Assembly: GCF_030824455.1 (NCBI RefSeq)
Contig: NZ_JAVBXR010000015.1
Location: forward strand, 1-64,000
From: Desulfobulbus sp.
GTDB lineage: Bacteria; Desulfobacterota; Desulfobulbia; Desulfobulbales; Desulfobulbaceae
Length of the DNA: 64,000 nt
Direction of reading: 5' to 3'
The position numbers and the translations under genes were made by a program. Below the pieces are notes generated by a model. It was given only the letters and a program-made list of their open reading frames with translations, ran no database searches and had not been told where the DNA came from. Below are positions 36,348 to 45,283 of the stretch, piece after piece. Every line of letters begins with the position of its first letter. The first letter of the stretch is position 1.

Positions 36348-37637
36348 ATGAAAACGGATCGATCAGCGCAATTGTTTCTCGAGGCGAAAACCCTTATGCC
36401 GGGAGGCGTCAACTCGCCGGTCAGGGCCTGCCGTTCGGTTGGCTGCGAGCCGTTGTTTGTGCGCAAGGCCTCGGGCTGCATGCTCACCGACGTCGACGGC
36501 AATGAATTTATCGACTTTGTCGGGTCCTGGGGGCCTATGATCCTGGGCCATTCTCATCCCGAGGTGGTGGAGGCGATTTGCCGGACCGCCGCCGACGGCA
36601 CCAGTTTTGGCGCGCCCTCGCCCTTGGAGGTGGAACTCGCGGCCATGGTCTGCGACGCGGTGCCTTCGATTGAGAAGGTGCGATTCGTCAACTCCGGAAC
36701 CGAGGCCACCATGAGCGCCGTGCGTCTGGCGCGTGGCTACACGGGCCGCAAGGCGGTGGTGAAATTCGACGGCTGCTATCACGGTCACGCCGATTCCTTT
36801 CTGGTCAAGGCAGGCTCGGGGGTGATTACCCTTGGCATCCCCGGCAGCCCCGGCGTGCCCGAGGACATCGTCAAAAACACCCTATCCATTCCCTATAATA
36901 ACGAGGCGGTGTTAGAGGAGACCTTGCGGAATGCAAGCCTGGACATCGCCTGCGTCATTGTCGAGCCGGTGGCCGGCAACATGGGAGTGGTTGCGCCTGC
37001 GCAAAATTTTCTGCGCAGATTGCGCGAATTGACCCGTGAACTGGGGATTGTGCTGATTTTTGACGAGGTCATTACCGGGTTTCGTCTGGCTCTGGGCGGG
37101 GCGCAGGAACGGTTTGGGGTTATCCCGGATCTGACCTGCCTGGGCAAGATTATCGGCGGCGGTTTGCCGGTGGGGGCCTACGGCGGCAAGCGCGAGTTAA
37201 TGGAAATGATCGCCCCCGACGGGCCAGTGTACCAGGCCGGCACCCTTTCCGGCAACCCCCTGGCGATGGCGGCGGGGCTGGCCATGTTGAACATTGTCAA
37301 ACGACCGGGATTTTATGCCGAGCTGGAAGAAAAAAGCGCCTGGTTCGGCGACGAAATGGAGAAATTGGCGGCAGCCGCTCCGGTCCCGATTGTCCTCAAC
37401 CGCATCGGGTCGCTGATGACCTGCTTCTTTACCGACAAGCCGATCACGGATTTCGAGTCGGCCCTGCAGGCGAACACTGCGTTGTACGGTCAATACTATC
37501 GGCATATGCTGGCCGGCGGGGTGTGGCTGGCGCCCTCGCAGTTTGAGGCGGCCTTTATATCCGCCGCGCATGACCGCGCGCACCTGGAACAGGCGCTGCG
37601 CGTGACTGAATCGTCATTCAAAAAATTGATGGTTTAA
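36348..37637 (+). CDS. hemL: Glutamate-1-semialdehyde 2,1-aminomutase
   Basis: PLP enzyme making 5-aminolevulinate for haem, sirohaem and cobalamin by the C5 pathway, 429 residues. Seen: LMPGGVNSPVRACRSVG, FVNSGTEATMSAVRLARG, KFDGCYHGHADSFLVKAGSG, FDEVITGFRLALGGAQ and the PLP-Lys region CLGKIIGGGLPVGAYGG. The ATG follows a GAGGAAAC sequence. Sirohaem made from this pathway serves DsrAB; this link is metabolic, not operonic. The ATP synthase F0 genes follow after about 80 bases. Confidence 0.96.
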   Translation: MKTDRSAQLFLEAKTLMPGGVNSPVRACRSVGCEPLFVRKASGCMLTDVDGNEFIDFVGSWGPMILGHSHPEVVEAICRTAADGTSFGAPSPLEVELAAMVCDAVPSIEKVRFVNSGTEATMSAVRLARGYTGRKAVVKFDGCYHGHADSFLVKAGSGVITLGIPGSPGVPEDIVKNTLSIPYNNEAVLEETLRNASLDIACVIVEPVAGNMGVVAPAQNFLRRLRELTRELGIVLIFDEVITGFRLALGGAQERFGVIPDLTCLGKIIGGGLPVGAYGGKRELMEMIAPDGPVYQAGTLSGNPLAMAAGLAMLNIVKRPGFYAELEEKSAWFGDEMEKLAAAAPVPIVLNRIGSLMTCFFTDKPITDFESALQANTALYGQYYRHMLAGGVWLAPSQFEAAFISAAHDRAHLEQALRVTESSFKKLMV

Positions 37638-37716
37638 TTAAAAAATTATTGCGTTTGCCGATTGCTCGTGCTACCTGTAGCAGCAATTGTCGCGTCCCGG
37701 CAAAGAGAGGAAAACG

Positions 37717-37944
37717 ATGTCCGAAGAAAGCAGGGAAATGTTCAGACAATTGGCGGTCTACAGTCATGTGGGCATGACGTTTGTCTTTTCCATCCTGATC
37801 GGATTCGGCATGGGCTGGGCGCTTGACAATAAGGTGTTTGATGGAAAAACCAGCCCTTATCTAACGTTTATTTTTTTGGGCTTCGGCATTGTGGCCGGAT
37901 TTAAAAATCTCTGGGACTTAACCCAGAAAATCAAGGATGAATGA
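37717..37944 (+). CDS. atpZ: AtpZ/AtpI-family membrane protein
   Basis: 75 residues with two hydrophobic helices: VGMTFVFSILIGFGMGWALDN and YLTFIFLGFGIVAGFKNLWDL. This is the small AtpZ-type protein found at the start of F0 operons and thought to help assembly or Mg uptake. ATG at 37717 has GAGAGG about six bases upstream. Its stop overlaps the start of the next gene by eight bases. Confidence 0.82.
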   Translation: MSEESREMFRQLAVYSHVGMTFVFSILIGFGMGWALDNKVFDGKTSPYLTFIFLGFGIVAGFKNLWDLTQKIKDE

Positions 37945-38386
37945 GCGCGATCAAGAGGCCGGTGTGCGAGTCGCCGACAATGAGGCAATTGTGGTCGGAC
38001 GTGTGACGCTGTTCAGCTGTGTCTTGCTTGTGCTGCTGGCGGCCGGAGGTTGGTGGACGTTCGGTTGGTCTTTTGCCCAATCTGTCTTGATTGGCGGGGT
38101 GTTGGTCAACGGCAGTTTTTGGCTGCTGAAAAAAGACGCCCATCGCTTGATTGCACGGGTCAGTGAGGCCGACGGCCCTGCTGGCGCTGCTGTGGATATG
38201 GAGAAAACGCGGTTTTTTCTCAGATCGTTTGCGCGTCTGGTTGTACTTGGTTTGCTGTTGTTTGTGCTGGCCTCACAGGTGACGATCCATGTGATCGGCC
38301 TGACCTTGGGGTTTGCCACAATTATGGTTAGTGTTGTCATCATCGGCGTAAGCACCGGGAAGTGCTGGGCGCCGAGCAAAGCTTGA
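37937..38386 (+). CDS. atpI: ATP synthase subunit I-like protein
   Basis: 149 residues with four hydrophobic segments (LFSCVLLVLLAAGGWW, SFAQSVLIGGVLVNGSFWLL, LVVLGLLLFVLASQVTI, IGLTLGFATIMVSVVIIGVS), as in AtpI proteins, which help build the c-ring. Its start overlaps the end of atpZ by eight bases and it leads directly into atpB, 14 bases on. AtpI is poorly conserved in sequence, so the call rests on topology and position. Confidence 0.75.
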   Translation: MNERDQEAGVRVADNEAIVVGRVTLFSCVLLVLLAAGGWWTFGWSFAQSVLIGGVLVNGSFWLLKKDAHRLIARVSEADGPAGAAVDMEKTRFFLRSFARLVVLGLLLFVLASQVTIHVIGLTLGFATIMVSVVIIGVSTGKCWAPSKA

Positions 38387-38400
38387 GGAGAGTGTAGGTC

Positions 38401-39123
38401 ATGGAACATCCGATATTGTTTATTTCTCTGGTTCTTGAAGCATTGGGTTTGCCGGTGCCCCACACCCCGGTTGGTCACACCCTCCTGGAAAAGATCTGCG
38501 AGCCTTACATGACCTACACCTGGATGGTCATGGCTTTTCTGATCATTGTACCCCGCTTGACCATGGGTAAACTGGAGATGGCGCCGGGCAGCGGCCAGAA
38601 CTTCTGGGAAGTGATGGTCGGCGGGTTAATGGATTTTTGTGCCGAGAATCTGGGCGAGAAAGGCGCGAAAATGCTCTTCCCGATGATGGCCACCTTCTTT
38701 TTCTACATCCTCATCGCCAACATGATCGGGCTGATTCCCGGATTCATGTCGCCCACCTCGAGCCTGAACATCACCATGGCCATGACCCTGATCGTCTGGG
38801 TGACGCATCACGCGCTGGGATTCAAATACCACGGGCTGCATTACTACAAACACTTCATGGGACCGAGCAAGGTGCTGGCGCCGTTCATGTTCCTGCTGGA
38901 AATCATCAGTAACTTTGCCCGTCTGATTTCACTCTCCATGCGTCTTTTCGGCAACATCCTTGCCAAAGAGGTTCTGCTGGGCGTCCTCTTCATGCTGGCC
39001 GGAGCGTTCTTTGCCCCGCTGCCTATTCTGTGCCTCGGCGTGCTGGTGTCCGTGATCCAGGCCGTGGTGTTCGTGCTGCTTTCCCTGCTGTACTGCGCGG
39101 GTTCCATGGAACACGCCCATTAA
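38401..39123 (+). CDS. atpB: ATP synthase F0 subunit a
   Basis: 240-residue membrane subunit forming the proton half-channels. The essential Arg lies in LISLSMRLFGNILAKEVLLG. Earlier blocks include FFFYILIANMIGLIPGFMSPTSSLNITMAM (split by the membrane border). ATG at 38401 follows GAGGAG. No b, delta, alpha, gamma, beta or epsilon subunit genes follow; these must be elsewhere, as in some Desulfobacterota with a split ATP synthase. Confidence 0.95.
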   Translation: MEHPILFISLVLEALGLPVPHTPVGHTLLEKICEPYMTYTWMVMAFLIIVPRLTMGKLEMAPGSGQNFWEVMVGGLMDFCAENLGEKGAKMLFPMMATFFFYILIANMIGLIPGFMSPTSSLNITMAMTLIVWVTHHALGFKYHGLHYYKHFMGPSKVLAPFMFLLEIISNFARLISLSMRLFGNILAKEVLLGVLFMLAGAFFAPLPILCLGVLVSVIQAVVFVLLSLLYCAGSMEHAH

Positions 39124-39197
39124 TTGATTTGTACAAGTTCCGTTCAACGGAGAAGAAGGCCAACTTTTATATAACTTTAGTACGGAGGAACACAACA

Positions 39198-39458
39198 ATG
39201 GATAAACTTAGTCTTGCTTTGATTTGTATTGGCGCTGCTCTCAGCATCGGCCTTGCCGGCTTTGGCGCTGGCATTGGTATGGGTAACGGTCTGCGCGGCG
39301 CTTGCGACGGCGTTGCTCGCAATCCGGAAGCAAAGGGCGCCATCACCACCACCATGATTCTTGGTATGGCTCTGTGCGAGTCCATCGCAATTTATGGTCT
39401 GGTTATCGCCTTTATTCTGCTGTACGCAAACCCCTTCAAGGCTGCGCTCGGACTGTAA
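39198..39458 (+). CDS. atpE: ATP synthase F0 subunit c
   Basis: 86-residue rotor subunit with two helices joined by the loop GVARNPEAKG. The ion-binding carboxylate is the Glu in GMALCESIAIYGL. Compared with Na+-type rings such as Ilyobacter, the first-helix Gln is Met here, the Val is Leu and the Thr after ES is Ile, so a proton ring is more likely; the ES...Y pair alone is shared. TACGGAGGAA lies before the ATG. A strong terminator follows. Confidence 0.95.
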   Translation: MDKLSLALICIGAALSIGLAGFGAGIGMGNGLRGACDGVARNPEAKGAITTTMILGMALCESIAIYGLVIAFILLYANPFKAALGL

Positions 39459-39490
39459 TCCACGCCGATACAGGGATTCTTCCCGATAAA

Positions 39491-39519
39491 GGGCTGCGGT
39501 GTTGCCGCAGCCCTTTTTT
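39491..39519 (+). terminator. Rho-independent terminator after atpE
   Basis: Nine-pair perfect GC-rich stem (GGGCTGCGG with CCGCAGCCC), five-base loop, six T residues, 33 bases after the atpE stop. It ends the F0 operon and shows that F1 genes do not follow. Confidence 0.92.
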
Positions 39520-39537
39520 ATTGGTATTCTGCTCCCC

Positions 39538-40257
39538 ATGTCCACCTGCCTGATCAATCCCCAACGGGGCAAGGGCGAGCCGCAACTGCCGCCCACCGGC
39601 GTTTTGGCCGTCAACCCCTCCGACGCTTCGTGCTTCGCGGCATTGGCCAAAGAGCGTCTCCTGAAAAAATTCTTTCTTTTCAACGCCCAGCTGTACAGTA
39701 ATCAGAATCTCTTTCTGGCCGGTCCTGCGGTTGGCGCCCCGATGGCCGTCCTTTGCTTGGAAAAGCTGATCGCCTTGGGCGCTCGCCGCATTGTTGTCTA
39801 CGGCTGGTGCGGTTCCTTGAGCGCGGACCTGCGCGTCGGCGATCTGTTTTTGCCGACCGCCGGGCTGAGCGAGGAAGGCGTGAGCCGCCATTATCCGGCG
39901 GTCGATGGTCGGCAAGAGGACTCCGCTCTGCGGCTGTCCTTGGGCCAGGCGCTCAAGCGGCACGACTATAGGGCGCAGTCCGGCCCGATCTGGACCACTG
40001 ACGCGGTGTATAGGGAAACCAGAGAGAAGGTGGCCCGGTACGGCGGACAGGGGATCATGGCGGTTGATATGGAATATACCGCCCTTCTTGCCGTGGCCGC
40101 CTTTCGGCAGGTCAACCTTGCGGCCGTGATGATGGTTTCCGATGAACTGTTCCATCCGGAGTGGGCGCCGCAATTTCAACACAAAAAATTTCGCGCGGAC
40201 TCGCAGCGCTTGCTTGCGACCATCTGCGCCATCCTCTCAACCGGTGAGACGTCATGA
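39538..40257 (+). CDS. Nucleoside phosphorylase-family protein
   Basis: 239 residues of the PNP/UDP phosphorylase-1 family: FLAGPAVGAPMAVLCLEKLIALGARRIVVYGWCGSL (split at the loop) and the substrate-binding IMAVDMEYTALLAVAAF, where MEY is the family MExA/MEY site. The substrate is unknown. ATG at 39538 has no clear ribosome binding site, perhaps because transcription starts just beyond the terminator. Its end overlaps rimO by four bases (ATGA). Confidence 0.82.
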   Translation: MSTCLINPQRGKGEPQLPPTGVLAVNPSDASCFAALAKERLLKKFFLFNAQLYSNQNLFLAGPAVGAPMAVLCLEKLIALGARRIVVYGWCGSLSADLRVGDLFLPTAGLSEEGVSRHYPAVDGRQEDSALRLSLGQALKRHDYRAQSGPIWTTDAVYRETREKVARYGGQGIMAVDMEYTALLAVAAFRQVNLAAVMMVSDELFHPEWAPQFQHKKFRADSQRLLATICAILSTGETS

Positions 40258-41600
40258 AAACCCTGTATATGGTCAGTTTGGGCTGCCCCAAAAACCTTGT
40301 CGATTCCGAGGTCATGCTCGCCGCCCTAGAGCAGGCCGGCTATGCGGTGGTCGAAGATCCGAACCAGGCGTCGCTGCTGCTGGTCAACACCTGTGGGTTC
40401 ATCCGCCCGGCGGTGGAAGAGGCGATCGATGCGATTCTCGAGTTGGCCGCATACAAAGACGAGCATCCCGAACAGTTGCTGGTGGTCGCCGGCTGCATGG
40501 TGCAGCGCTACGGGGATAATTTGCTGGCCGAGCTTCCCGAAGTCGACCTTTTTGTCGGACTTGATGATTTTTCCGACATAGCTCGCCTGCTTGAGCGCTT
40601 GACGCCGGAGCCCCAGATCGTCGCGCGGCCGGGCTCAGCGGCCTATCTCATGGACAGTTCGGTTGCCAGACGGATCTCTGCGCCCTCGTTTCGCTCCTAT
40701 CTGAAAATCACCGAGGGCTGCGACAATCAATGCGCCTATTGCATGATCCCCTCGATTCGCGGCCGGTTGCGCAGCCGGACAATCGATGATCTGGTGACGG
40801 AGGCCGTTCGTCTGCAAGAAACCGGGGTGCGCGAACTCACCTTGATTGCGCAGGACCTGACCGCCTATGGGCGAGATTTGCATGACGAGGCCAACCTGGT
40901 TGCTCTCCTGGGAGCCTTGCTGCAGCATACCGATATCCCCTGGTTCCGCCTGCTCTACGCGTATCCCGCCAGCGTCACCGATGGGTTGTTGCAGTTGATG
41001 GCGGGACAACCGCGCATTCTGCCCTACCTCGACATACCCTTTCAGCATGTGAGCGATCAGGTGCTGCGGGCGATGAACCGCCACTACCGGCGCGACACGC
41101 TCGATGATCTGGTGCGGCGCATCAGGCGCTTTGTTCCCGACTGCGCGGTGCGAACCACCATGATGGTTGGGTATCCCGGAGAAACCGAAGCGGATGTGAC
41201 TGAAATGGTCGAAGCCCTGCAAGCTTGGCAACTCGACCATGTCGGCGTTTTTCAATATCAGGATGAAGACGGCAGCAGGGCGGCGCAGTTGCCGGACAAG
41301 GTGGATGACGACGAGAAAGAAGCACGGTACCAGCAGGTCATGACGACGCAGGCCGCCATCAGCGAACAACGTCAGCAGCGGTTTGTCGGCAGAATTGAAC
41401 CGGTGCTGATTGAAGGCGTCAGCGAAGAAAGCGAGTTGTTGCTGGAGGGGAGAAGTCGGTTTCAGGCCCCTGAGATTGACGGCTGCGTGTATATAACCTC
41501 AGGGCAGGTTCACCCCGGCGATATCGTACCTGTGCGGATCACCGAGGCGCATACCTATGATCTGGTGGGGGAGGTGGTCAACGATCAGGAAAACAGTTGA
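40254..41600 (+). CDS. rimO: Ribosomal protein S12 methylthiotransferase
   Basis: Radical-SAM enzyme adding a methylthio group to an Asp of ribosomal protein S12, 448 residues. N-terminal cluster-binding domain with VSLGCPKNLVDSE, VNTCGFI and VAGCMVQRYG; radical-SAM CxxxCxxC in EGCDNQCAYCMIPSIRG; C-terminal TRAM domain from about residue 375. Together these separate it from MiaB. Start overlaps the preceding stop, so it is coupled. It converges on the HU/IHF gene with only nine bases between. Confidence 0.95.
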   Translation: MKTLYMVSLGCPKNLVDSEVMLAALEQAGYAVVEDPNQASLLLVNTCGFIRPAVEEAIDAILELAAYKDEHPEQLLVVAGCMVQRYGDNLLAELPEVDLFVGLDDFSDIARLLERLTPEPQIVARPGSAAYLMDSSVARRISAPSFRSYLKITEGCDNQCAYCMIPSIRGRLRSRTIDDLVTEAVRLQETGVRELTLIAQDLTAYGRDLHDEANLVALLGALLQHTDIPWFRLLYAYPASVTDGLLQLMAGQPRILPYLDIPFQHVSDQVLRAMNRHYRRDTLDDLVRRIRRFVPDCAVRTTMMVGYPGETEADVTEMVEALQAWQLDHVGVFQYQDEDGSRAAQLPDKVDDDEKEARYQQVMTTQAAISEQRQQRFVGRIEPVLIEGVSEESELLLEGRSRFQAPEIDGCVYITSGQVHPGDIVPVRITEAHTYDLVGEVVNDQENS

Positions 41601-41609
41601 CCGCAACGG

Positions 41610-41897
41610 TCATTTGTCGCTGTTTTTGTTGACCTGTTCGCGCAAATCCTTACCGACCTTGAAAAAAGGCAATTTTTTTGGCTTTACCTTGATTTTTTCG
41701 CCGGTTTTCGGATTGCGGCCGGTGTACGATTCGTACTCTTTGACGACAAAACTGCCAAATCCTCGAATTTCAATCGATTCTCCCCTGGCAAGAGCATCGC
41801 TCATGGTTTCGATGATTGTGTTGGTTATCGAGGCGGCTTCACGCATGGGAATGTTCATCGCTTCGGCCAAGGCTTCAATCAATTCGGATTTGTTCAT
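41610..41897 (-). CDS. HU/IHF-family DNA-bending protein
   Basis: 95 residues. Starts MNKSELIEALAEAMNIP and contains IEIRGFGSFVVKEYESYTGRNPKTGEKIKVKPKKLPFFKVGK, split here by the arm loop. The family fold is complete. The sequence is closer to IHF-beta or HU-like proteins of delta-type bacteria than to HU-alpha, but I cannot fix the subtype. GGGAG is nine bases before the ATG at 41897. A protein with this bend could act at promoters in this region. Confidence 0.92.
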   Translation of the reverse strand: MNKSELIEALAEAMNIPMREAASITNTIIETMSDALARGESIEIRGFGSFVVKEYESYTGRNPKTGEKIKVKPKKLPFFKVGKDLREQVNKNSDK

Positions 41898-42017
41898 TCT
41901 TGTCTCTCCCTGCAAGCTCCTCTACGGATTCTCTGAAAAACGCCCGATTCTTCACCTGAAAGACAGCGCATATGGCGCTGTCGTGCAACACGAACTGATT
42001 TCAGGAGACTGTTAAAT

Positions 42018-42761
42018 TTAAGCAAGTATGTTTTTGATTGTAAAGGGAATTTTTTTTGAAAAAATCTTTTTTAGATCATTTGGCCCCAGAACCCTGCATT
42101 TTCCGAGAGGCAAAGCGCCGAGACGCAGATTGCCGTACGCCGTTCTCTTCAGGTGCAGAACCCGGTGGTTGACGGCCTGAAACATTTTCCGCACCTGCCT
42201 TTTTTTGCCCTCGTGGATGACGACTTCCACCAACGTTTGGTCCCGGCGCCGCTGCAGCACCCGGATCGCCGCTGGTCTGGTCCGGACGCCGTCGATCTCA
42301 ATTCCCTGCGCTAACAGCGTTAATTGATCTGCCGTGGGAACCCCCTGCACCAGGGCTTCGTAGGTTTTGTTCACCTCAAAGCTGGGGTGGAGGATGGCGT
42401 TGCCCAGTTCGCCGTCGTTGGTCATGAGCAAGGCCCCTTCGGTGTCCAGATCCAGCCGGCCGACCGGGAAGAGTCGCAACGAAAATTCCTTGATGAGGTC
42501 GGAAACAACCGGCCGTCCCTGGGGATCGGAAAGGGTAGTGACATAACCTGCCGGTTTGTTGAGTAGAATGTAGATTTTTTGCTCAAAGGTGATCGGTTTG
42601 CCGTCAAAAGTGACGGCATCCAGGGCGGGGTCAATTTTGCACCCCATCTCTTTGACGACCTGCCCGTTGACTTGAATGCGTCCGTCGCGAATCAGTTCTT
42701 CGGCGCGACGTCGGGAGGCGATCCCTGCCTTGGCGAGAATTTTTTGCAGCCGTTCTTCCAT
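42018..42761 (-). CDS. RluB/RsuA-family pseudouridine synthase
   Basis: 247 residues: N-terminal S4 RNA-binding domain (ERLQKILAKAGIASRRRAEELI), then the catalytic domain with LLNKPAGYVTT, the Asp in LFPVGRLDLDTEGALLMTNDG and HEGKKRQVRKMF. Length and motif fit RluB, which modifies 23S rRNA, but RsuA-like members share these marks. ATG at 42761 is chosen by similarity; the ribosome binding site is weak. UbiD lies upstream with 48 bases between. Confidence 0.9.
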   Translation of the reverse strand: MEERLQKILAKAGIASRRRAEELIRDGRIQVNGQVVKEMGCKIDPALDAVTFDGKPITFEQKIYILLNKPAGYVTTLSDPQGRPVVSDLIKEFSLRLFPVGRLDLDTEGALLMTNDGELGNAILHPSFEVNKTYEALVQGVPTADQLTLLAQGIEIDGVRTRPAAIRVLQRRRDQTLVEVVIHEGKKRQVRKMFQAVNHRVLHLKRTAYGNLRLGALPLGKCRVLGPNDLKKIFSKKIPFTIKNILA

Positions 42762-42809
42762 GACTTCAGGGCAGGTGGGCGAGGGGCGGCATCGAGTTGC
42801 TGGCCCCAA

Positions 42810-44591
42810 TCATCGATACTGCGCGGGCAGCATCTGTTCGATTTTTTCGTCCACCTGCTGTTTGGTCGCAGGATCGACTTCGAGTACATCCGTGTACCAG
42901 GGCTTCATCCGGCAGTCGAACACAATGGGCGGCTGCAGGCCCACATGGAAGCGATGCACGGTCTGCTCCCGGCCGTGGATGTCGGCTGCGGGTTCGAAGC
43001 GGGTGAAAAAGGTCCAGAGAAATTCCTGCAGCGAACAGGTCGCGGCCTCGGTGGAGTCGACCAGAAGAACAACTGGCCAGGAGGCCACGCCAGGGAATTT
43101 GGCCAGTTCGGCGGCAAGGGCGGGCGCAGCGTCGTAAGGCGTACCCTGCACAACCAGGGTGCCGGGCAGGTAGACGCGCGGCCGCGTGCAGTGTGCCGGC
43201 AGCGATCCGGAAAACTCTTCGGGCAGGTCGCGGTATTTGGCTTGGCCAAGGCCCAGCATCATCGCCTTGGAGCCCTTGTTGACCGAGGGGCCGGTGTAGT
43301 CCAGGGTGTCCTGGGAGACGTTGGCAAAGACGAACAGGTCCCGATTCCATTGAATCCGCTCCAGGATGTGCTGCCAGAGGCGCGGGAAGTCGGCCACGTC
43401 GAGGCTGCCGTCGGTGACCAGAAGGAACTTGGTGAGCGAGAGTTGCCCTTCGCCGAGAATGCGCAGGCCGGCGGCAAAGGCCTCCCGCGGGTAGCGGTCG
43501 GCGACCCTGGCGGCGGCCAGGCAATGAAACCCGGTTTCGCCAAAAGTTTTCAATTGGACCACCCCCTTCATCACCAGCGGAAAGAGAGGGCTGAGCAAAT
43601 CCTGGAGGAAATCGCCGATGAAATAATCTTCCTGCTTGGGCCGCCCGACCACGGTGGCGGGGTAGATGGCGTCCTTGCGGTGGTAGAGATGGGTGGTCTG
43701 GAAAACCGGATAATCGTGTTGCAGCGAGTTGTAGCCGTAATGGTCGCCAAAGGGCCCCTCGGGCCGCCTGAGGTGGGGCGGAACCATGCCTTTGATCGCG
43801 AATTCGGCTTCGGCAACCAGTTGATGGCCGCCCAGAGGATCGGCCACCATGCGCAGCTTCTTGCCCTGCAGCAGCGAGGCCAGGATCAGTTCCGGTATAT
43901 TTTCGGGCAACGGGGCAATGGCGGCCAGCATCAGGGCCGGCGGGCCGCCAATGTACAGCGTCAAGGGCAGGGGGATGTTGCGCTGCTCGGCTTCGAAGTA
44001 ATGGTAGCCGCCGCCCTTGTGGATTTGCCAGTGAATGCCGGTGGTGGCGTCGTCAAAGCGCTGGATGCGGTACATGCCCAGATTGTGGCCCGAACCGTCG
44101 GGGTGTTCGGTGTAGACCAGGGGCAGGGTGACGAAGGCGCCCGCGTCGGAGTGCCAGGAGGTGAGCATCGGCAATTCGGTCAGGCGGGCCGGCTGTTGGC
44201 GGCAATCAAGGATTGGGCCGGATTTGCCCTGTTTGAGGCCGACGCGAAGTCCTTGCGCCAGCAAGGAGCGGGCGTTCCACAGGGAGGCAAGCGACGGCGG
44301 GGTTGCGTTTTCCACCAGATTGACCAACTCGCGCACAAAGGTGAGCGGTCGTTTGCCAAAGGCCAGTTCAAGGCGCAGGTTGGAGCCAAACAGATTGGTA
44401 ACCACCGGGAACGTCGAATTTTTCACCTTGGTGAACAGCAGGGCCGGGCCGCCCTTGGCGATGACCCGGCGATGAATTTCGGCGATTTCAAGGTGCGGGT
44501 CAACCGGAGTGTCGATGGTGAGCAATTGGTTGTTGGCGCGCAACACCTCGAGGAACTCGCGCAGATTGACAAGTGAGTGCATGCTGGTCAT
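42810..44591 (-). CDS. UbiD-family decarboxylase
   Basis: 593 residues of the prenylated-FMN decarboxylase family: residues such as the E-x-R motif near EGPFGDHYGYNS and VADPLGGHQLVAEAEFAIKG. UbiD proteins decarboxylate aromatic acids in ubiquinone or menaquinone synthesis, or in anaerobic aromatic metabolism; the substrate is not clear. A sulfate reducer would more likely use it in the futalosine menaquinone route. No ubiX gene is in the window, and it would have to supply the flavin. Start 44591 follows GAGG; 44582 is possible. Confidence 0.9.
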   Translation of the reverse strand: MTSMHSLVNLREFLEVLRANNQLLTIDTPVDPHLEIAEIHRRVIAKGGPALLFTKVKNSTFPVVTNLFGSNLRLELAFGKRPLTFVRELVNLVENATPPSLASLWNARSLLAQGLRVGLKQGKSGPILDCRQQPARLTELPMLTSWHSDAGAFVTLPLVYTEHPDGSGHNLGMYRIQRFDDATTGIHWQIHKGGGYHYFEAEQRNIPLPLTLYIGGPPALMLAAIAPLPENIPELILASLLQGKKLRMVADPLGGHQLVAEAEFAIKGMVPPHLRRPEGPFGDHYGYNSLQHDYPVFQTTHLYHRKDAIYPATVVGRPKQEDYFIGDFLQDLLSPLFPLVMKGVVQLKTFGETGFHCLAAARVADRYPREAFAAGLRILGEGQLSLTKFLLVTDGSLDVADFPRLWQHILERIQWNRDLFVFANVSQDTLDYTGPSVNKGSKAMMLGLGQAKYRDLPEEFSGSLPAHCTRPRVYLPGTLVVQGTPYDAAPALAAELAKFPGVASWPVVLLVDSTEAATCSLQEFLWTFFTRFEPAADIHGREQTVHRFHVGLQPPIVFDCRMKPWYTDVLEVDPATKQQVDEKIEQMLPAQYR

Positions 44592-44621
44592 GGCCTCAAT
44601 AAGGCGAGTCGCCGTTAGGGT

Positions 44622-44837
44622 TCAGTCGTGGTGGTGCTCTTCGCCCAGAAAAAGGCGGTGATATTCGTCGCCGCTCAGATGTTTTTTCATAACGTCGGTC
44701 AACAGGTCGACGACCTGATGAATTTCTTCTTCGCTCATCCGGGGAACAAGGACGCCGGAGAGTCGTTCGTTGCTGAAATGGTGGAGAAAGGCAATCAGCG
44801 ATTGCTCGTCGGTAGCGCGATTCATGCCAAAAAACAT
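44622..44837 (-). CDS. Small hypothetical protein, 71 aa
   Basis: Begins MFFGMNRATDEQSLIAFLHHF and ends with a His-rich tail (EEHHHD). No membrane segment or cysteines. The MSEEEIHQVVDLLTDVMKKHLSGDEYHR region is helical, split here at a likely loop. It lies between yjbQ and ubiD with gaps of 24 to 30 bases, suggesting one operon. The His tail could bind metal, but that is speculative. Function unknown. Confidence 0.65.
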   Translation of the reverse strand: MFFGMNRATDEQSLIAFLHHFSNERLSGVLVPRMSEEEIHQVVDLLTDVMKKHLSGDEYHRLFLGEEHHHD

Positions 44838-44861
44838 AGGGATACCGTTGTCGAATAAAAG

Positions 44862-45278
44862 TCAGCCGGCGATAATTTTCCACCACACCTGGCGGTCGCG
44901 AGGGCCATCGAATTCACAGAAAAAAATACGCTGCCAGGTTCCGAGCCGCAACCGTCCCTGGTGGATGAACACCGTGGTCGTTGCGCCGGTGAGCGCGCTC
45001 ATCAAATGGGCCGGGGAGTTGCCCTCGGCGTGACGATAGGGGTAGCGGGACGGCGTCATCTGATCCAAGGCGCCGAGAAGGTCTCGTTGCACATCCGGAT
45101 CGGCCCCTTCGTTGATCAACAGACCCGCAGTGGTGTGGGGATTGTAGAGATGCACAATCCCCTCTGGGATGCCGCAGGTCGCGACGATTTGGTGCAGCCG
45201 TCCGGTCAGATCGATCATCTCCAGGCGTTGCACGCTGGCAACCGCCAGTTCACCGGCTTGGCTGGTTGTCGGGTGCAC
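44862..45278 (-). CDS. yjbQ: YjbQ/UPF0047-family protein
   Basis: 138 residues. Family marks: LHQIVATCGIPEGIVHLYNPHTTAGLLINEGADP with the conserved His in HTTAG, HAEGNSPAHLMSALTG and the GTWQRIFFCEFDGPRDR end. Members show weak thiamine-phosphate synthase activity and are annotated as a secondary enzyme of thiamine synthesis; the true role is open. It lies five bases from the lipoprotein gene on the same strand. Confidence 0.9.
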   Translation of the reverse strand: MHPTTSQAGELAVASVQRLEMIDLTGRLHQIVATCGIPEGIVHLYNPHTTAGLLINEGADPDVQRDLLGALDQMTPSRYPYRHAEGNSPAHLMSALTGATTTVFIHQGRLRLGTWQRIFFCEFDGPRDRQVWWKIIAG

Positions 45279-45283
45279 GTTGA

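Noticed and set aside
42579-44576. 665-residue plus-strand frame
   Set aside because: It is the antisense shadow of ubiD and the pseudouridine synthase gene in GC-rich DNA.
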